Shown here in pieces: positions 26,944 through 34,977 of a stretch of DNA of 64,000 nucleotides. Both the position numbers and the translations under genes were made by a program. Within the stretch, counting starts at the first letter, position 1. Every line of letters begins with the position of its first letter. The notes under the pieces were generated by a model. It was not told the DNA's origin, did not search any database, and worked only from the letters and a program-made list of their open reading frames with translations. Origin of the DNA: Streptomyces aidingensis (GTDB taxonomy: Bacteria; Actinomycetota; Actinomycetes; Streptomycetales; Streptomycetaceae); assembly GCF_900112355.1 (NCBI RefSeq), contig NZ_FOLM01000001.1, positions 969,702 to 1,033,701 of the forward strand, read 5' to 3'.

Positions 26944-28302
26944 ATGACCACCACCGACCGGAACCCCGGCCAGCCGGACAGCCCCGGGGAGGGCGAGAAG
27001 CCCCGGGGCGCCGTGGGTCCGGAGAGCAGCACGAAGCACGAGGACTCCGCCCCGCGGCCCCCGGCCGACGGCCCGCGCTCCCTGTCGGACGCGGACTGGG
27101 AGGAGTTCCAGCGCGCGGCCGAGCAGTCCCCGGCGGGCGGCGGCACGGCCCCGCCCAGGGAGCCCTCCGCCCGCGCCCGGCTGGTGACGGCCCGCCTGCG
27201 GGCGCTGGACGAGGAGCCCGCCCGGCAGGGCGGCCCCCGCCGCCGGGGCCGCAGGACCAAGGAGCCGGAGCCCTGGCAGCCCCCGGGCTGGCGCACCGGC
27301 CCGGCCTGGCAGGACCGGCCGGGCGGCCGGCGGCCCCGGCGTCCGCTGCAGTGGATGTCCGCCGCGCTGCTGCTGGCCATGGTCGCCTGGACCGCCAAGG
27401 TCACGCTGATCGACGGCGGCAGCGCGGAGGACGTGGCCGCCCCGGCGCGGGAATGGCTCGACTCGGCCTTCGGCGACGGCGACGGCGGGCTCGCGGACGA
27501 TCCGGCGCGGCCGGTGCAGACGCTGCCCCCGGAGACCGCCCCGCCCAGCGAGGCTCCGGCCGCCGGGGCCGGCTTCGAGGAACCCACCCTGGAGCACCCC
27601 TACCGCGGTTCCCCCGCCCTGGCCTGGGCGGAGGGCGCGGACGCGATCGAGCTGCCGGAGGCGCAGGACACCGGCGGGGTGCCCGCGGCGGACATCGCCG
27701 AAGGGCTGCGGCTGACCAAGGAGTTCCTGGTGGCGGCCCATCTCGACCCCGAGGTGCTGGCGGGCGGGGAGCCCACGGCCGCGCTGGCGCTGATCGACCC
27801 CGGTCAGCGGGAGCTGGCCGACGCCTACCGCGCCGCCCTGGACGCACCCACCGCCGAGGCCGACCCCACCTCCCTGTTCACCCGCTTCGACCCCGGCGAG
27901 GCGCGGCCGGTCGATGTGCCGGTCAAGGTGCGCGGCCATATGAAGGTGGAGACGGGCACGGCGGACGGCCAGGTGCTGATCCGGGCCGACTACAGCTTTG
28001 TCTACCCGCTGGCCAGGGCGGACGGCTCCGGGGAGGTGACCCGCACCGTGGTGCGCCGCGAGCTCGACGTGCTGGTGGTGCGGCCGGGCCTGGCGGCGGT
28101 GACCCCGGGTCATGTCTGGCTCTCCGCCTTCCGCTGGGAGGCGGGCGGTGTCACCTGCGGCTCCGACGACGGGCTGCTGCACCCGCACTTCGCCGGCGAC
28201 CCGGCGGCCACGGAGCCGACCGGCCCGGCCGTCGACCCCTACGACCGCAGCCGGTCGCTGGAGGACGCCGGCGGGGAGTGCGGCACGGTCACCCGGATAT
28301 GA
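26944..28302 (+). CDS. Single-pass membrane protein, conserved in Streptomyces type
   Basis: A 452-residue protein. The first 135 residues are cytoplasmic, charged and Pro/Arg-rich, containing SLSDADWEEFQRAAEQ. One transmembrane helix follows (MSAALLLAMVAWTAKVTLI, about 138-156). The rest is an extracytoplasmic domain of about 290 residues with two cysteines near the end (VTCGSDD, GGECG). AAGGAA lies 7 bases before the ATG. No enzyme motif is recognised. The layout suggests an anchored cell-surface protein. Confidence 0.8.
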   Translation: MTTTDRNPGQPDSPGEGEKPRGAVGPESSTKHEDSAPRPPADGPRSLSDADWEEFQRAAEQSPAGGGTAPPREPSARARLVTARLRALDEEPARQGGPRRRGRRTKEPEPWQPPGWRTGPAWQDRPGGRRPRRPLQWMSAALLLAMVAWTAKVTLIDGGSAEDVAAPAREWLDSAFGDGDGGLADDPARPVQTLPPETAPPSEAPAAGAGFEEPTLEHPYRGSPALAWAEGADAIELPEAQDTGGVPAADIAEGLRLTKEFLVAAHLDPEVLAGGEPTAALALIDPGQRELADAYRAALDAPTAEADPTSLFTRFDPGEARPVDVPVKVRGHMKVETGTADGQVLIRADYSFVYPLARADGSGEVTRTVVRRELDVLVVRPGLAAVTPGHVWLSAFRWEAGGVTCGSDDGLLHPHFAGDPAATEPTGPAVDPYDRSRSLEDAGGECGTVTRI

Positions 28303-28444
28303 CGGCCCGGCGGCGCGGCCGGCCGTTCACCGTGGGTGACCGGAGCCGTGCTCCGGACGTCCGGCGCTCCGCCAAACGTCACAAACCCGCAACGTCGCTG
28401 CAACCCTCTCGCGTATCGCGCCTGGCTGCACCACTCTGGCCCGC

Positions 28445-28879
28445 ATGGCTGGACACTCTCCGAGACATGCCTCCGCCCGACCAGGTCTGCGTGCCGTCCT
28501 GGGAAGCGCCGTCGCTGTCTTAGTCATGTTCTCCCTCACGGGGCTCACCGGTTGCGGCACGACACAAGCCCCGGGGGCCCAGGGCCCGGTGCCCGAGTAC
28601 ACCGTTGCCGACCAGGAGGAGTCGGAAGCCACCGGCTCGGTGGCCCTGGTCATCCCGAACGCGACCGAGGACGAGGCGATCGCCGCGATCCGCGACTTCG
28701 CCGAGGGTATTGACGGTCAGTTGCACTACGAGATCACCGTGGTGCGCAACCAGAGCGACGGCGACTATGTCTGCCGCGGCAAATGGGTGAAGGACGAGAA
28801 GGCCGCCGAGATCTACGGCAGCGGCCAGGTCGTCTCCGACTCCTGGCCCGCGATCGATACCGACTGCCCGGGCTCCTGA
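28445..28879 (+). CDS. Small secreted lipoprotein with a TTA codon
   Basis: A 144-residue protein with an N-terminal signal (basic start, hydrophobic 16-35) and a lipobox LTGC placing the lipidated Cys at 37. The mature part, about 108 residues, has two more cysteines (YVCRGK, TDCPGS) and no family I recognise. Codon 26 is TTA (28520-28522), so full translation would need the bldA tRNA. No strong ribosome site precedes the ATG. The next gene is also a TTA-containing lipoprotein; a hairpin separates them. Confidence 0.75.
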   Translation: MAGHSPRHASARPGLRAVLGSAVAVLVMFSLTGLTGCGTTQAPGAQGPVPEYTVADQEESEATGSVALVIPNATEDEAIAAIRDFAEGIDGQLHYEITVVRNQSDGDYVCRGKWVKDEKAAEIYGSGQVVSDSWPAIDTDCPGS

Positions 28880-28944
28880 CCCTCCCCCTTGTTCACCATC
28901 TGTTACCACGTCAACCCATACTGATCCGGTAGTGAACCGTGAAC

Positions 28945-28987
28945 CGGCCGGCCCCGGGGTCGCACACGACCGCCCCGGGGCCGGCCG
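28945..28987 (+). terminator. Strong hairpin between the two lipoprotein genes
   Basis: Perfect 15-bp G+C arms (CGGCCGGCCCCGGGG and complement) around a 13-base loop, 65 bases after the first lipoprotein stop. It implies separate transcripts. Confidence 0.6.
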
Positions 28988-29053
28988 CCGTCCGGGGCGA
29001 GGGGCGTCGCCCGTCTGGCGCGCCCGCCCGGATGTACGGCAGGCTGTGGCGCC

Positions 29054-29497
29054 ATGAGCATCCGACGCCCCTTACTGGCCTTTGCTGTCGCGACCCCGCT
29101 GGCGCTTGCCACGGCATGCAGCGGTGACGGCGACGACGGCGGGCTCACCGCCGAGAAGGTCGTGGAACGGCTCGCCGAGCACCTCGGTGAGGAGGAGATC
29201 GGCGAGCCGCGCGACTCCACCGCCACCTGCTCCAACGAGGCGGCCGGCGGTGATCCGCAGGACGGCGACTGCGCGCAGCTGATCGTGACCGGGCAGGTGT
29301 CCGTCTACGAGTTCCCCACCGCCGAGCTCTCCCGGGAGTGGGTGAATCGATTCGGCGGGGTGGACGAGGAGGACTGGCGCCAGGCGGGCCGCTTTGCCGT
29401 GGTCTGGTCCACGCCCGAGCAGCTGGACGTCGGCGAGCCGCGCCGGGACGAGATCGCCGGCCTGGTCGCCGAATGGGCCGCCGAGACCCCCTCCTGA
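29054..29497 (+). CDS. Small secreted lipoprotein with a TTA codon
   Basis: A 147-residue protein with a short signal peptide and a lipobox-like ALATAC (Cys22). The mature part is acidic, with two cysteines (TATCSNEA, DGDCAQ) probably forming a disulfide and a C-terminal helical region rich in Trp (REWVNRF, EDWRQ, AEWAAE). I do not recognise the family. Codon 7 is TTA (29072-29074), inside the signal peptide, so export would depend on the bldA tRNA. It follows another TTA lipoprotein gene but lies beyond a terminator-like hairpin. Confidence 0.75.
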   Translation: MSIRRPLLAFAVATPLALATACSGDGDDGGLTAEKVVERLAEHLGEEEIGEPRDSTATCSNEAAGGDPQDGDCAQLIVTGQVSVYEFPTAELSREWVNRFGGVDEEDWRQAGRFAVVWSTPEQLDVGEPRRDEIAGLVAEWAAETPS

Positions 29498-29504
29498 TGC
29501 CCGT

Positions 29505-29527
29505 GTTGCACGGCCGGCCCGTGCAAC
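29505..29527 (+). terminator. Hairpin after second lipoprotein gene
   Basis: GTTGCACGG/CCGTGCAAC arms, 9 bp perfect, 5-base loop, starting 8 bases after the stop. Confidence 0.6.
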
Positions 29528-29638
29528 AGGCAAGGATCGGCCAGTAATTCCCCATGAATGACCCAAATGCCGTACCTCCCAGCCGTGCCCCGGGAAGCCA
29601 TCCGGTGCGCGTGACAGGCACGGCAGAGAGGGATGATC

Positions 29639-29914
29639 ATGGAGAAACCGGATGGCGGGTGGTCGCTGCACGGACCGCGGTGCGCCGCGGCGGACGCGAA
29701 GGACCCGACGCCCTGCCAGGGCCCGTCGACGGCGGTCACCGTGGTGGACGGCACGGGCCGGGAGGTCACCGGCTGCCGCTGGCACAGCGCCCGGCTGCTG
29801 GCCAGCGACGGCGGGGCCCGGCTGCATCCGATGGCCGGCCTGCTGCCCTGCGCGGTGGACATCTACTGCCACGCCGGGGACCTCCCGCCCTTCGCCTGGC
29901 AGGTCGGCCGCTGA
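29639..29914 (+). CDS. Small Cys-containing hypothetical protein
   Basis: A 91-residue soluble protein, MEKPDGGW onward. Five cysteines are spread along it (GPRCAA, TPCQG, TGCRW, LLPCAV, IYCHAG), which may bind metal or form disulfides; there is no signal peptide. GAGAGG lies 6 bases before the ATG at 29639; an in-frame ATG at 29633 sits directly on the ribosome site and is less likely. Function unknown. Confidence 0.65.
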   Translation: MEKPDGGWSLHGPRCAAADAKDPTPCQGPSTAVTVVDGTGREVTGCRWHSARLLASDGGARLHPMAGLLPCAVDIYCHAGDLPPFAWQVGR

Positions 29915-30001
29915 GGCGGGGACGTCCGGCGCGCGCCCGGCCGCGCGTCCCCGGCCCGCGCGTCCCCGGCCCCGGCAGACCGGCCCCGGCCCGGCCGCGG
30001 C

Positions 30002-30901
30002 TCAGGACGGGCGTGCGGGCGGGGCGGGAAGAATGCGGCGGGGGCTGTAGACGGCGGGCCCGCGGCGGCCCCATTCCCGGGGGTAGCCCAGCGAGACCTC
30101 CTCGAAGCGCACCCCGTCGTGCCACATGGTCCGCGGGATATGCAGATGGCCGTAGACCACCACCTCGGCCCGGTACCGCAGATGCCAGTCCGCGGTCGCC
30201 TCGCTGCCGCACCACAGCGCGAACTCCGGATAGCGCAGGATCCGGGTGGGCTCGCGACGCAGCGGGAAGTGGTTGACCAGCACCGTGCGTTCCCCGGGGC
30301 CGAGCGCCGCGAGCCGTTCCCCGGTGATCGCGAGCCGCTTGCGGCACCAGTCGTCGATACCCGGGTACGGGTCCGGGTGCAGCAGCGTCTCGTCGGTGCC
30401 CACCACCCCGGCCCGGTGGGCGCGCGCCAGCGCCGTCTCCCGGGTGTGCGTGCCCTCCGGGCGGAAGGTGTAGTCGTACAGCAGGAACAGCGGCACCACC
30501 CGCACCGGGCCGCCCGCGCCCTCCCACACCGGGTACGGATCCTCCGGGCTGATCACCCCCAGCTCCCGGCACAGGGAGACCAGCAGCCGGTAGCGGGACT
30601 GCCCGCGCAGGGTGACCGGGTCGGTCGGGTGGGTCCACAGTTCGTGATTGCCGGGCGCCCAGATCACCTTGGCGAAGCGGTCCGCCAGCAGGCGCAGCGC
30701 CCAGCGGATGTCGGCGGCCAGTTCCCCGACATCACCGGCGACGATCAGCCAGTCGTCCGGGTGCTCCGGCCGCAGCTTCTCCACGATCGCCCGGTTCTCC
30801 GGATACGCCACATGCAGATCACTGACGGCCAGCAGCGAGCCGCCGCCCCCGGCCGGTCCGGACGTGCCCCGTCCAGCGTCCCCCGCCGCCGGAAGCCGCA
30901 T
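30002..30901 (-). CDS. Calcineurin-like metallophosphoesterase
   Basis: A 299-residue dimetal phosphoesterase. The ordered metal motifs are present: SDLH (Asp28, His30), VAGDVGE, APGNHELW, LVNHFPLR and VVYGHLHIPR. The RLRPEHPDDWLIVAGD context resembles an actinobacterial subfamily often found near phosphopantetheinyl transferase genes, but none lies here. Substrate unknown. The ATG at 30901 has GAGG 5 bases upstream; the longer reading frame upstream is low-quality sequence. It is probably cytoplasmic, with no signal peptide. Confidence 0.88.
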   Translation of the reverse strand: MRLPAAGDAGRGTSGPAGGGGSLLAVSDLHVAYPENRAIVEKLRPEHPDDWLIVAGDVGELAADIRWALRLLADRFAKVIWAPGNHELWTHPTDPVTLRGQSRYRLLVSLCRELGVISPEDPYPVWEGAGGPVRVVPLFLLYDYTFRPEGTHTRETALARAHRAGVVGTDETLLHPDPYPGIDDWCRKRLAITGERLAALGPGERTVLVNHFPLRREPTRILRYPEFALWCGSEATADWHLRYRAEVVVYGHLHIPRTMWHDGVRFEEVSLGYPREWGRRGPAVYSPRRILPAPPARPS

Positions 30902-31065
30902 CGCCACCTCACCCCGTCGTCCGCGTCGTCTGCGTTGTCTGCGCCGTCTGGGGCGCCCGCGCGGCCGTCTCACCGCCCGCCCCCGCACCGCCTGTCCCTG
31001 TACGGGACAGGAACAGCGTATGGCGTCCGGGCGGAAAGCCGGGGCCGTGCGGGCGAATTGGCCGT

Positions 31066-31112
31066 GCCCGGGGCACGGGCCGGGGCCATCCGGCCCGGCC
31101 CGTGCCCCGGGC
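31066..31112. terminator. Perfect 19-bp-arm hairpin
   Basis: Two 19-base G+C arms, exact complements, around a 9-base loop (GCCATCCGG). It is not directly after a gene end on either strand, so a terminator for a short unannotated transcript or a structural barrier is possible. Confidence 0.4.
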
Positions 31113-31174
31113 GACAGCCCCTCTCGGCGGCCCGGCCGGCTCAGGGCACGCTCGGCCGGTCCCTGCTGCCGGTG

Positions 31175-31270
31175 ATGCGGGCCATCAAGTCCTGGGCCGA
31201 GTGCCATATGGACGACGTACGCGCCGCCCGCCACGCCTACGACACCACTACTGCGACGGACCGGGCGTGA
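31175..31270 (+). CDS. Possible very small ORF
   Basis: A 31-codon frame starting MRAIKSWAECHMDDVR. Third codon positions are mostly G/C and composition is protein-like, but there is no clear ribosome site and no recognised family. It could be chance. Confidence 0.25.
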   Translation: MRAIKSWAECHMDDVRAARHAYDTTTATDRA

Positions 31271-31364
31271 CGGGACCTGCGCCGGGCCCGGCGGCCCGCC
31301 GCTGCCGCCGCCGCACCGCAGCCGGGCGCGGGCCGAACGCCGGGAACCACGGCCGGGGCGGCGG

Positions 31365-31673
31365 TCACCGGCCGGTCCCCGCGGCGCCCCGGTGCGCGTC
31401 GAACAGCACGCGGGCGACGGCGCAGCCGGGTCCGTCGGTGGTGCCGCGGCAGGGTCCGCAGCGCAGGGCGTGATCCATCAGCGCCGCCCACAGCCCGGCC
31501 CGGTCCAGAAACCGGGCCGCGTCCTCGGGACAGGCGTAAACCGTCCACCCCGGCCCGCTGTTCTGGTGCACCGCACCGACCGCGACCGGGTTACCGGTCA
31601 TCTCCTTGCAGTACGCGCACATCCGGCTTCCGGGAAGGGCGGACCGGGGTCCATCGGACGATTGCTCCGTCAT
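31365..31673 (-). CDS. Small Cys-rich hypothetical protein downstream of XRE regulator
   Basis: A 102-residue protein with paired cysteines (MCAYCKEM near residue 19; YACPED; RCGPCRG near 72) suggesting a zinc site. Similar small proteins accompany XRE regulators in Streptomyces genomes, though I cannot assign a function. AGGAG lies 5 bases before the ATG. It follows the XRE gene on the same strand after a 100-base gap and may be co-transcribed. Confidence 0.65.
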   Translation of the reverse strand: MTEQSSDGPRSALPGSRMCAYCKEMTGNPVAVGAVHQNSGPGWTVYACPEDAARFLDRAGLWAALMDHALRCGPCRGTTDGPGCAVARVLFDAHRGAAGTGR

Positions 31674-31774
31674 GACGACTCCTGTGACGTGTCCATCGCT
31701 GACAATCACAGCCTCCCGGGTGGGCGACCCGGCGAGATGCACAGAACTGTGCAACCCGCCGGCCCTTCGCTGTG

Positions 31775-32971
31775 CTACACCCCGGTCCACTCCGCGTACT
31801 CGGCCAGGGTCCCGTTGCGGGACCGCACGCTCTGACGGAGCCCCCGGACCGTCTCCCTGGTCGTCGGGTGGTACCGGGTCTGCTGCGGGGCGATCTTCCG
31901 CGCGCGCACCAGACACCGCAGTGACTGCTGGTGGTTCCCGGCCCAGAAATGGGCCCGGCCGAGGTCCATCCAATGGTGCCCCGACCGTGCGCGGTCCCAG
32001 CCCTTGGGCAGCCGCACACTCTCCGCCAGGGTGATTGCCTCCCCGAACTCCTCCAGGTCCACGGCGATGGCCACCGCATGCACGCCCACATTGGCAGGCC
32101 CCCAGCCCACCCCGTACTCGGACAGTTCACCCGTCTCCGCCGCCAGACGGCCGGCCTCGTCGAGCCATGCGTCGGCGGTGGTCCGGTCCTTCGCTCTGCC
32201 CGACAAGACCGCTGCCCGTAGTTGCAGTACGCCGATCATCGCCCGCAACCCGTTCGGCTGGCGGCTGTCCTGGTCGGCCAGGTCGCGGAGCGCCCGCTCG
32301 ACCACATGCATGCCGACCGCGTAGCGGCCGGACGAGAGAACGGTCTGTGCCCTGAGGTAGGCGTGCATCGCCGCGAGCCCCGGCTCGTCGGCCACCGGGG
32401 CGGTCAGCGCGATGCGGTCCAGGGCTACGGTGGCGAGATCGGGATACCCCAGCCCCCAGGCGAGGGTGAAGACGCAGCGGAAGGCCCACGCCAGGCACTC
32501 ATGCGCCTGGCGCCGTTCCTCTCCGGCAGTGGTGTGCACCGAGTGCACGCACTCGTCGATGACGGCGGGAAGTGCCAGGGCCATGCCCGCGTAATCCGCC
32601 TGTCGCCGACGGTTGAGGATCTGCTCCAGGTCCGCCCTGATCGCGGCCACCGGGCGCGGGGCGGTCTCCCAGTCGCTGGGCACGTCCCAGTTCTCCATGC
32701 CGATGCGGATGGGCTGCACAAGCTCGTCCAGCCGGTCGCGGCGGAGTTCCTCGGTGTAGGGCTGGCCGAGGAGTTCGGCCGGGGTGACGCCCAGGGCGCG
32801 GGCGCACGCGGCGATGAAGGCCGGACTGGCAGGCCGTTGGCCGCACTCCACTTTGGAGAGCAGGGACTTGGACACGTGGGCCCGCATGGCGAGTCCCTGT
32901 TGGGTGAGGCCACGACGGTCACGGTGGGCGCTGATACGCGCGCCGATGTGGCTGTCGTCGTGCTGTGTCAC
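31775..32971 (-). CDS. XRE-family regulator with helical repeat domain
   Basis: A 398-residue transcription factor. The N-terminal helix-turn-helix is GARISAHRDRRGLTQQGLAMRAHVSKSLLSKVECGQRPASP (about 9-48). The remaining 330 residues are TPR-like helices, the usual build of the many Streptomyces XRE regulators that act with small partner proteins. The GTG at 32971 has GGAG 9 bases upstream; upstream in-frame codons extend the frame without a better ribosome site. Ligand and targets are unknown. Confidence 0.82.
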   Translation of the reverse strand: MTQHDDSHIGARISAHRDRRGLTQQGLAMRAHVSKSLLSKVECGQRPASPAFIAACARALGVTPAELLGQPYTEELRRDRLDELVQPIRIGMENWDVPSDWETAPRPVAAIRADLEQILNRRRQADYAGMALALPAVIDECVHSVHTTAGEERRQAHECLAWAFRCVFTLAWGLGYPDLATVALDRIALTAPVADEPGLAAMHAYLRAQTVLSSGRYAVGMHVVERALRDLADQDSRQPNGLRAMIGVLQLRAAVLSGRAKDRTTADAWLDEAGRLAAETGELSEYGVGWGPANVGVHAVAIAVDLEEFGEAITLAESVRLPKGWDRARSGHHWMDLGRAHFWAGNHQQSLRCLVRARKIAPQQTRYHPTTRETVRGLRQSVRSRNGTLAEYAEWTGV

Positions 32972-33099
32972 GCTGTTGTACTCCGTCCGCGGGTCACTCT
33001 TCGGACGGTACCGCCCGGAGCTTCTCGGGGACAGCACACCACTTCGAGCAAGCATCGAGTGAGCCGGTGATCTTCAAAGGCGCCCCGGAGACCGCGAAA

Positions 33100-33128
33100 G
33101 CCCCGGCTCGCATCCGCTGAGCTGGGGC
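33100..33128 (-). terminator. Terminator of the CAT tRNA gene
   Basis: On the minus strand, GCCCCAGCTC and GAGCCGGGGC arms (one mismatch) followed by TTTCGC, immediately after the tRNA 3' end. Confidence 0.6.
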
Positions 33129-33135
33129 CCTGCTG

Positions 33136-33209
33136 TGGGGCGGGTGGGACTCGAACCCACGGCCGACGGATTATGAGTCCGTTGCTCTAACCGGCTGAGC
33201 TACCGCCCC
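33136..33209 (-). tRNA. tRNA with CAT anticodon (tRNA-Ile2 or elongator tRNA-Met)
   Basis: A 74-nt cloverleaf on the minus strand: 7-bp acceptor GGGGCGG/CCGCCCC, D-arm with GCTCAGCCGGTTAGAGC, anticodon stem ACGGA/TCCGT around CTCATAA, T-arm GTTCGAGTC within GTGGG/CCCAC, discriminator A. CCA is not encoded. CAT is shared by Met and lysidine-modified Ile2 tRNAs; I lean to Ile2 but cannot decide from the sequence alone. Confidence 0.85.
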
Positions 33210-33366
33210 GTACGGCGTGCCGCACACATGTGTGCGCACCGTCCTGCCGCAGCATAGCTGCTCATACGATCTCCCGCCCGGGCCGGGGGGAGTCGTGCGC
33301 CGGTAAGGACTCCTGGCACGGGGTGATCGGTTCCCGCGATCTTCGCCGTGATGCACCGGAAACGGC

Positions 33367-33391
33367 AAAGGACCCCGTAGTGGGGTCCTTT
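33367..33391 (-). terminator. Terminator of tRNA-Asn
   Basis: Perfect 10-bp arms AAAGGACCCC/GGGGTCCTTT with a 5-base loop, 8 bases past the tRNA-Asn 3' end. Confidence 0.75.
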
Positions 33392-33399
33392 GGGTGAAG

Positions 33400-33472
33400 C
33401 TCCCCCGACTGGACTCGAACCAGTAACCTACCGGTTAACAGCCGGTTGCTCTGCCAATTGAGCTACGGAGGA
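33400..33472 (-). tRNA. tRNA-Asn (GTT)
   Basis: A 73-nt cloverleaf on the minus strand: acceptor TCCTCCG/CGGGGGA with one T-G pair, D-arm AGCTCAATTGGCAGAGC, anticodon stem CCGGC(T)/(A)CCGG around GTT, T-loop TTCGAGT, discriminator G as usual for Asn. CCA is not encoded. No integrase or duplicated 3' end marks it as an attachment site. Confidence 0.93.
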
Positions 33473-33698
33473 CTGCTCCGCTCGGGTCCCGCGCCCGGCT
33501 TCCGGGGGCGGTCCCTTGCTGCGGGCAATACATTAGCGCATGCGAGGGCGTGCTCCGAAATCGGTAATCCGGGGAGTCCGCGGCGTACAGTGCGCGGCAG
33601 GCTGTCCCGGCGGGCCGGGCGCGGGACCAGCAGTGGCCGGGAGCGGCCGGGAGCAGCCGGGAGCAGGCCGACAACAAGGCAGGGAAGGGGAGCCTCCG

Positions 33699-34040
33699 AT
33701 GCGGAAGCTCATGTTCGTCGCCGGTGCCGCCGTGGGTTATGTGCTGGGTGCCCGGGCGGGGCGCGAGCGGTACGAGAAGATCGCGGGCGCGGCCAGGAAC
33801 GTGGCCGGCAACCCGGCGGTGCGCAACAGTGTGGACTCCGCGGTGCAGGCCGGCCGCCAGGCCGCCGCCAAGGCCGCGGACGCGGTCGGCCACCGGGCCG
33901 GCAAGCGGCTGCCGGAGCCGCTGGCGGAGAAGCTGCGCGCGGTGCGCGACAAGGCGGTGCCGATGGACGACGACTGGGGGCAGGCGACGACGGCGCAGCC
34001 GGAGGACGGCCGGGCCCGGGCCGGGAGGCAGCCGCACTAG
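33699..34040 (+). CDS. YtxH-like small membrane-associated protein
   Basis: A 113-residue protein. A short N-terminal hydrophobic segment (MFVAGAAVGYVLGARAGRERYEKI) with the GYVLGARAGRERYE signature is common to YtxH-like proteins of actinomycetes. An Ala-rich amphipathic helix follows (AVQAGRQAAAKAADAVGHRAGKRLPEPLAEKLRAV), then a disordered tail. AGGGGAG lies 6 bases before the ATG. Related proteins are general-stress proteins; the exact role is unknown. Confidence 0.78.
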   Translation: MRKLMFVAGAAVGYVLGARAGRERYEKIAGAARNVAGNPAVRNSVDSAVQAGRQAAAKAADAVGHRAGKRLPEPLAEKLRAVRDKAVPMDDDWGQATTAQPEDGRARAGRQPH

Positions 34041-34051
34041 CCGCACGGGCG

Positions 34052-34117
34052 TTGCCCGCACCCGATCACTCAGGGTAGCTTCGTTCGGCATACCGATAGA
34101 TGATCGGGATGTCGAAC
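34052..34117 (+). promoter_or_regulatory. iclR promoter with composite IclR-type operator (copy 1)
   Basis: TTGCCC (34052-34057), 18-bp spacer, TAGCTT (34076-34081), then a 35-bp inverted repeat at 34083-34117. The repeat is TTCGG-N4-CCG-N9-CGG-N4-TCGAA with flanking G and C; of 15 bases in each arm 13 pair. It overlaps the expected transcription start, a repressor position. The same architecture recurs at 43771, 47267 and (altered) 54046. Binding by the adjacent IclR is inferred. Confidence 0.65.
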
Positions 34118-34148
34118 GTTCAACTGCTGGGTGCGGGAGGCCGCCGAG

Positions 34149-34916
34149 ATGGGACGACGCGTACCGGCGGTGAGCCGGGCGCTGGACATTCTGGAACTCT
34201 TCCTGGAGGGGGACGGCTCCCTGTCCGCGCCCGAGATCACCCGCCGGCTGCAACTGCCGCGCACCACCGTCCACGAGCTGGTGACCACCCTGGCCGCGCG
34301 CTCCTATCTGACGCCGGTGCCCGAGCAGCCCGGCCGCTACCGGCTGGGCGTGCGCACCTACCAGCTCGGCAGCCGCTACGCCGAGGAACTGGATCTCGCC
34401 GCCGAGGGCCGGCAGGTGGCCCGGGCGGTGGCGGAGACCTGCGGCGAGACCGTGCATGTCGCGGTGCTGGAGGGCCTCGATGTGATCTACATCGCCAAGG
34501 TCGACAGCACCCACGCGGTGCGCATGGTCTCCGCCGCGGGCCGCCGGCTGCCCGCGCACTGCACGGCGGTCGGCAAGATGCTGCTCGCCTCCCTGGACCC
34601 GGCCGAACTGGCCGCCCGGCTGGCCGGGCGCTCCGGGCTGCCCGCCATGACCGCGCATTCGATCAGTACCGTGGAGGCGCTCCGGGCCGAGCTGGCGACG
34701 GTCCGGAGCGAGGGCACCGCGGGCGAGCAGCGGGAGTCCAATCCGGATGTGAGCTGTGTGGCCGCGCCGGTACGGGACCGCGGCGGGCAGGTGGTCGCCG
34801 CGCTGTCCATCTCGGTGCCGATGATCCGCTGGAGCGAGGAGCGCCGGGCGGAGCTGCGCGAGCTGGCACTGCGCGGCGCCGCCGAACTCTCCGGGCGGCT
34901 CGGCCACCGGGGCTGA
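34149..34916 (+). CDS. IclR-family transcriptional regulator
   Basis: A 255-residue IclR regulator. The N-terminal winged helix is VPAVSRALDILELF ... LSAPEITRRLQLPRTTVHELVTTLAARSYL (about 5-55). The effector domain has YIAKVDSTHAVRMVS, PAHCTAVGKMLLA and the C-terminal VAAPVRDRGGQVVAALSISVP. GGGAGG lies 8 bases before the ATG at 34149; an in-frame GTG 18 bases upstream is less likely. It precedes an SMP-30 sugar lactonase gene on the same strand. Its own operator-like inverted repeat is repeated before a sugar ABC importer, a GH51 gene and a dehydratase-dehydrogenase unit, so it is probably the local regulator of sugar catabolism. Confidence 0.9.
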   Translation: MGRRVPAVSRALDILELFLEGDGSLSAPEITRRLQLPRTTVHELVTTLAARSYLTPVPEQPGRYRLGVRTYQLGSRYAEELDLAAEGRQVARAVAETCGETVHVAVLEGLDVIYIAKVDSTHAVRMVSAAGRRLPAHCTAVGKMLLASLDPAELAARLAGRSGLPAMTAHSISTVEALRAELATVRSEGTAGEQRESNPDVSCVAAPVRDRGGQVVAALSISVPMIRWSEERRAELRELALRGAAELSGRLGHRG

Positions 34917-34977
34917 ACCGGCGCACGGCCGTCATGGACCGATGGCGGCCAGGGAAGCGGAAGAGACAGGTGAGGGT

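Larger units (their letters stand above)
30902..31364. other. Long non-coding stretch with a very strong hairpin
   Basis: Apart from the hairpin at 31066-31112 and a doubtful 31-codon reading frame (both listed), nothing is supported here. It should contain the promoter of the metallophosphoesterase. Confidence 0.4.

Noticed and set aside
29915..30001. Direct repeats (CGCGTCCCCGGCC units) between convergent genes
   Set aside because: Only two to three imperfect units of low-complexity GC sequence; no evidence of a mobile or regulatory element.
33136..33472. tRNA pair as an integration site of a mobile element
   Set aside because: No integrase, excisionase, duplicated tRNA 3' end or change in base composition on either side.
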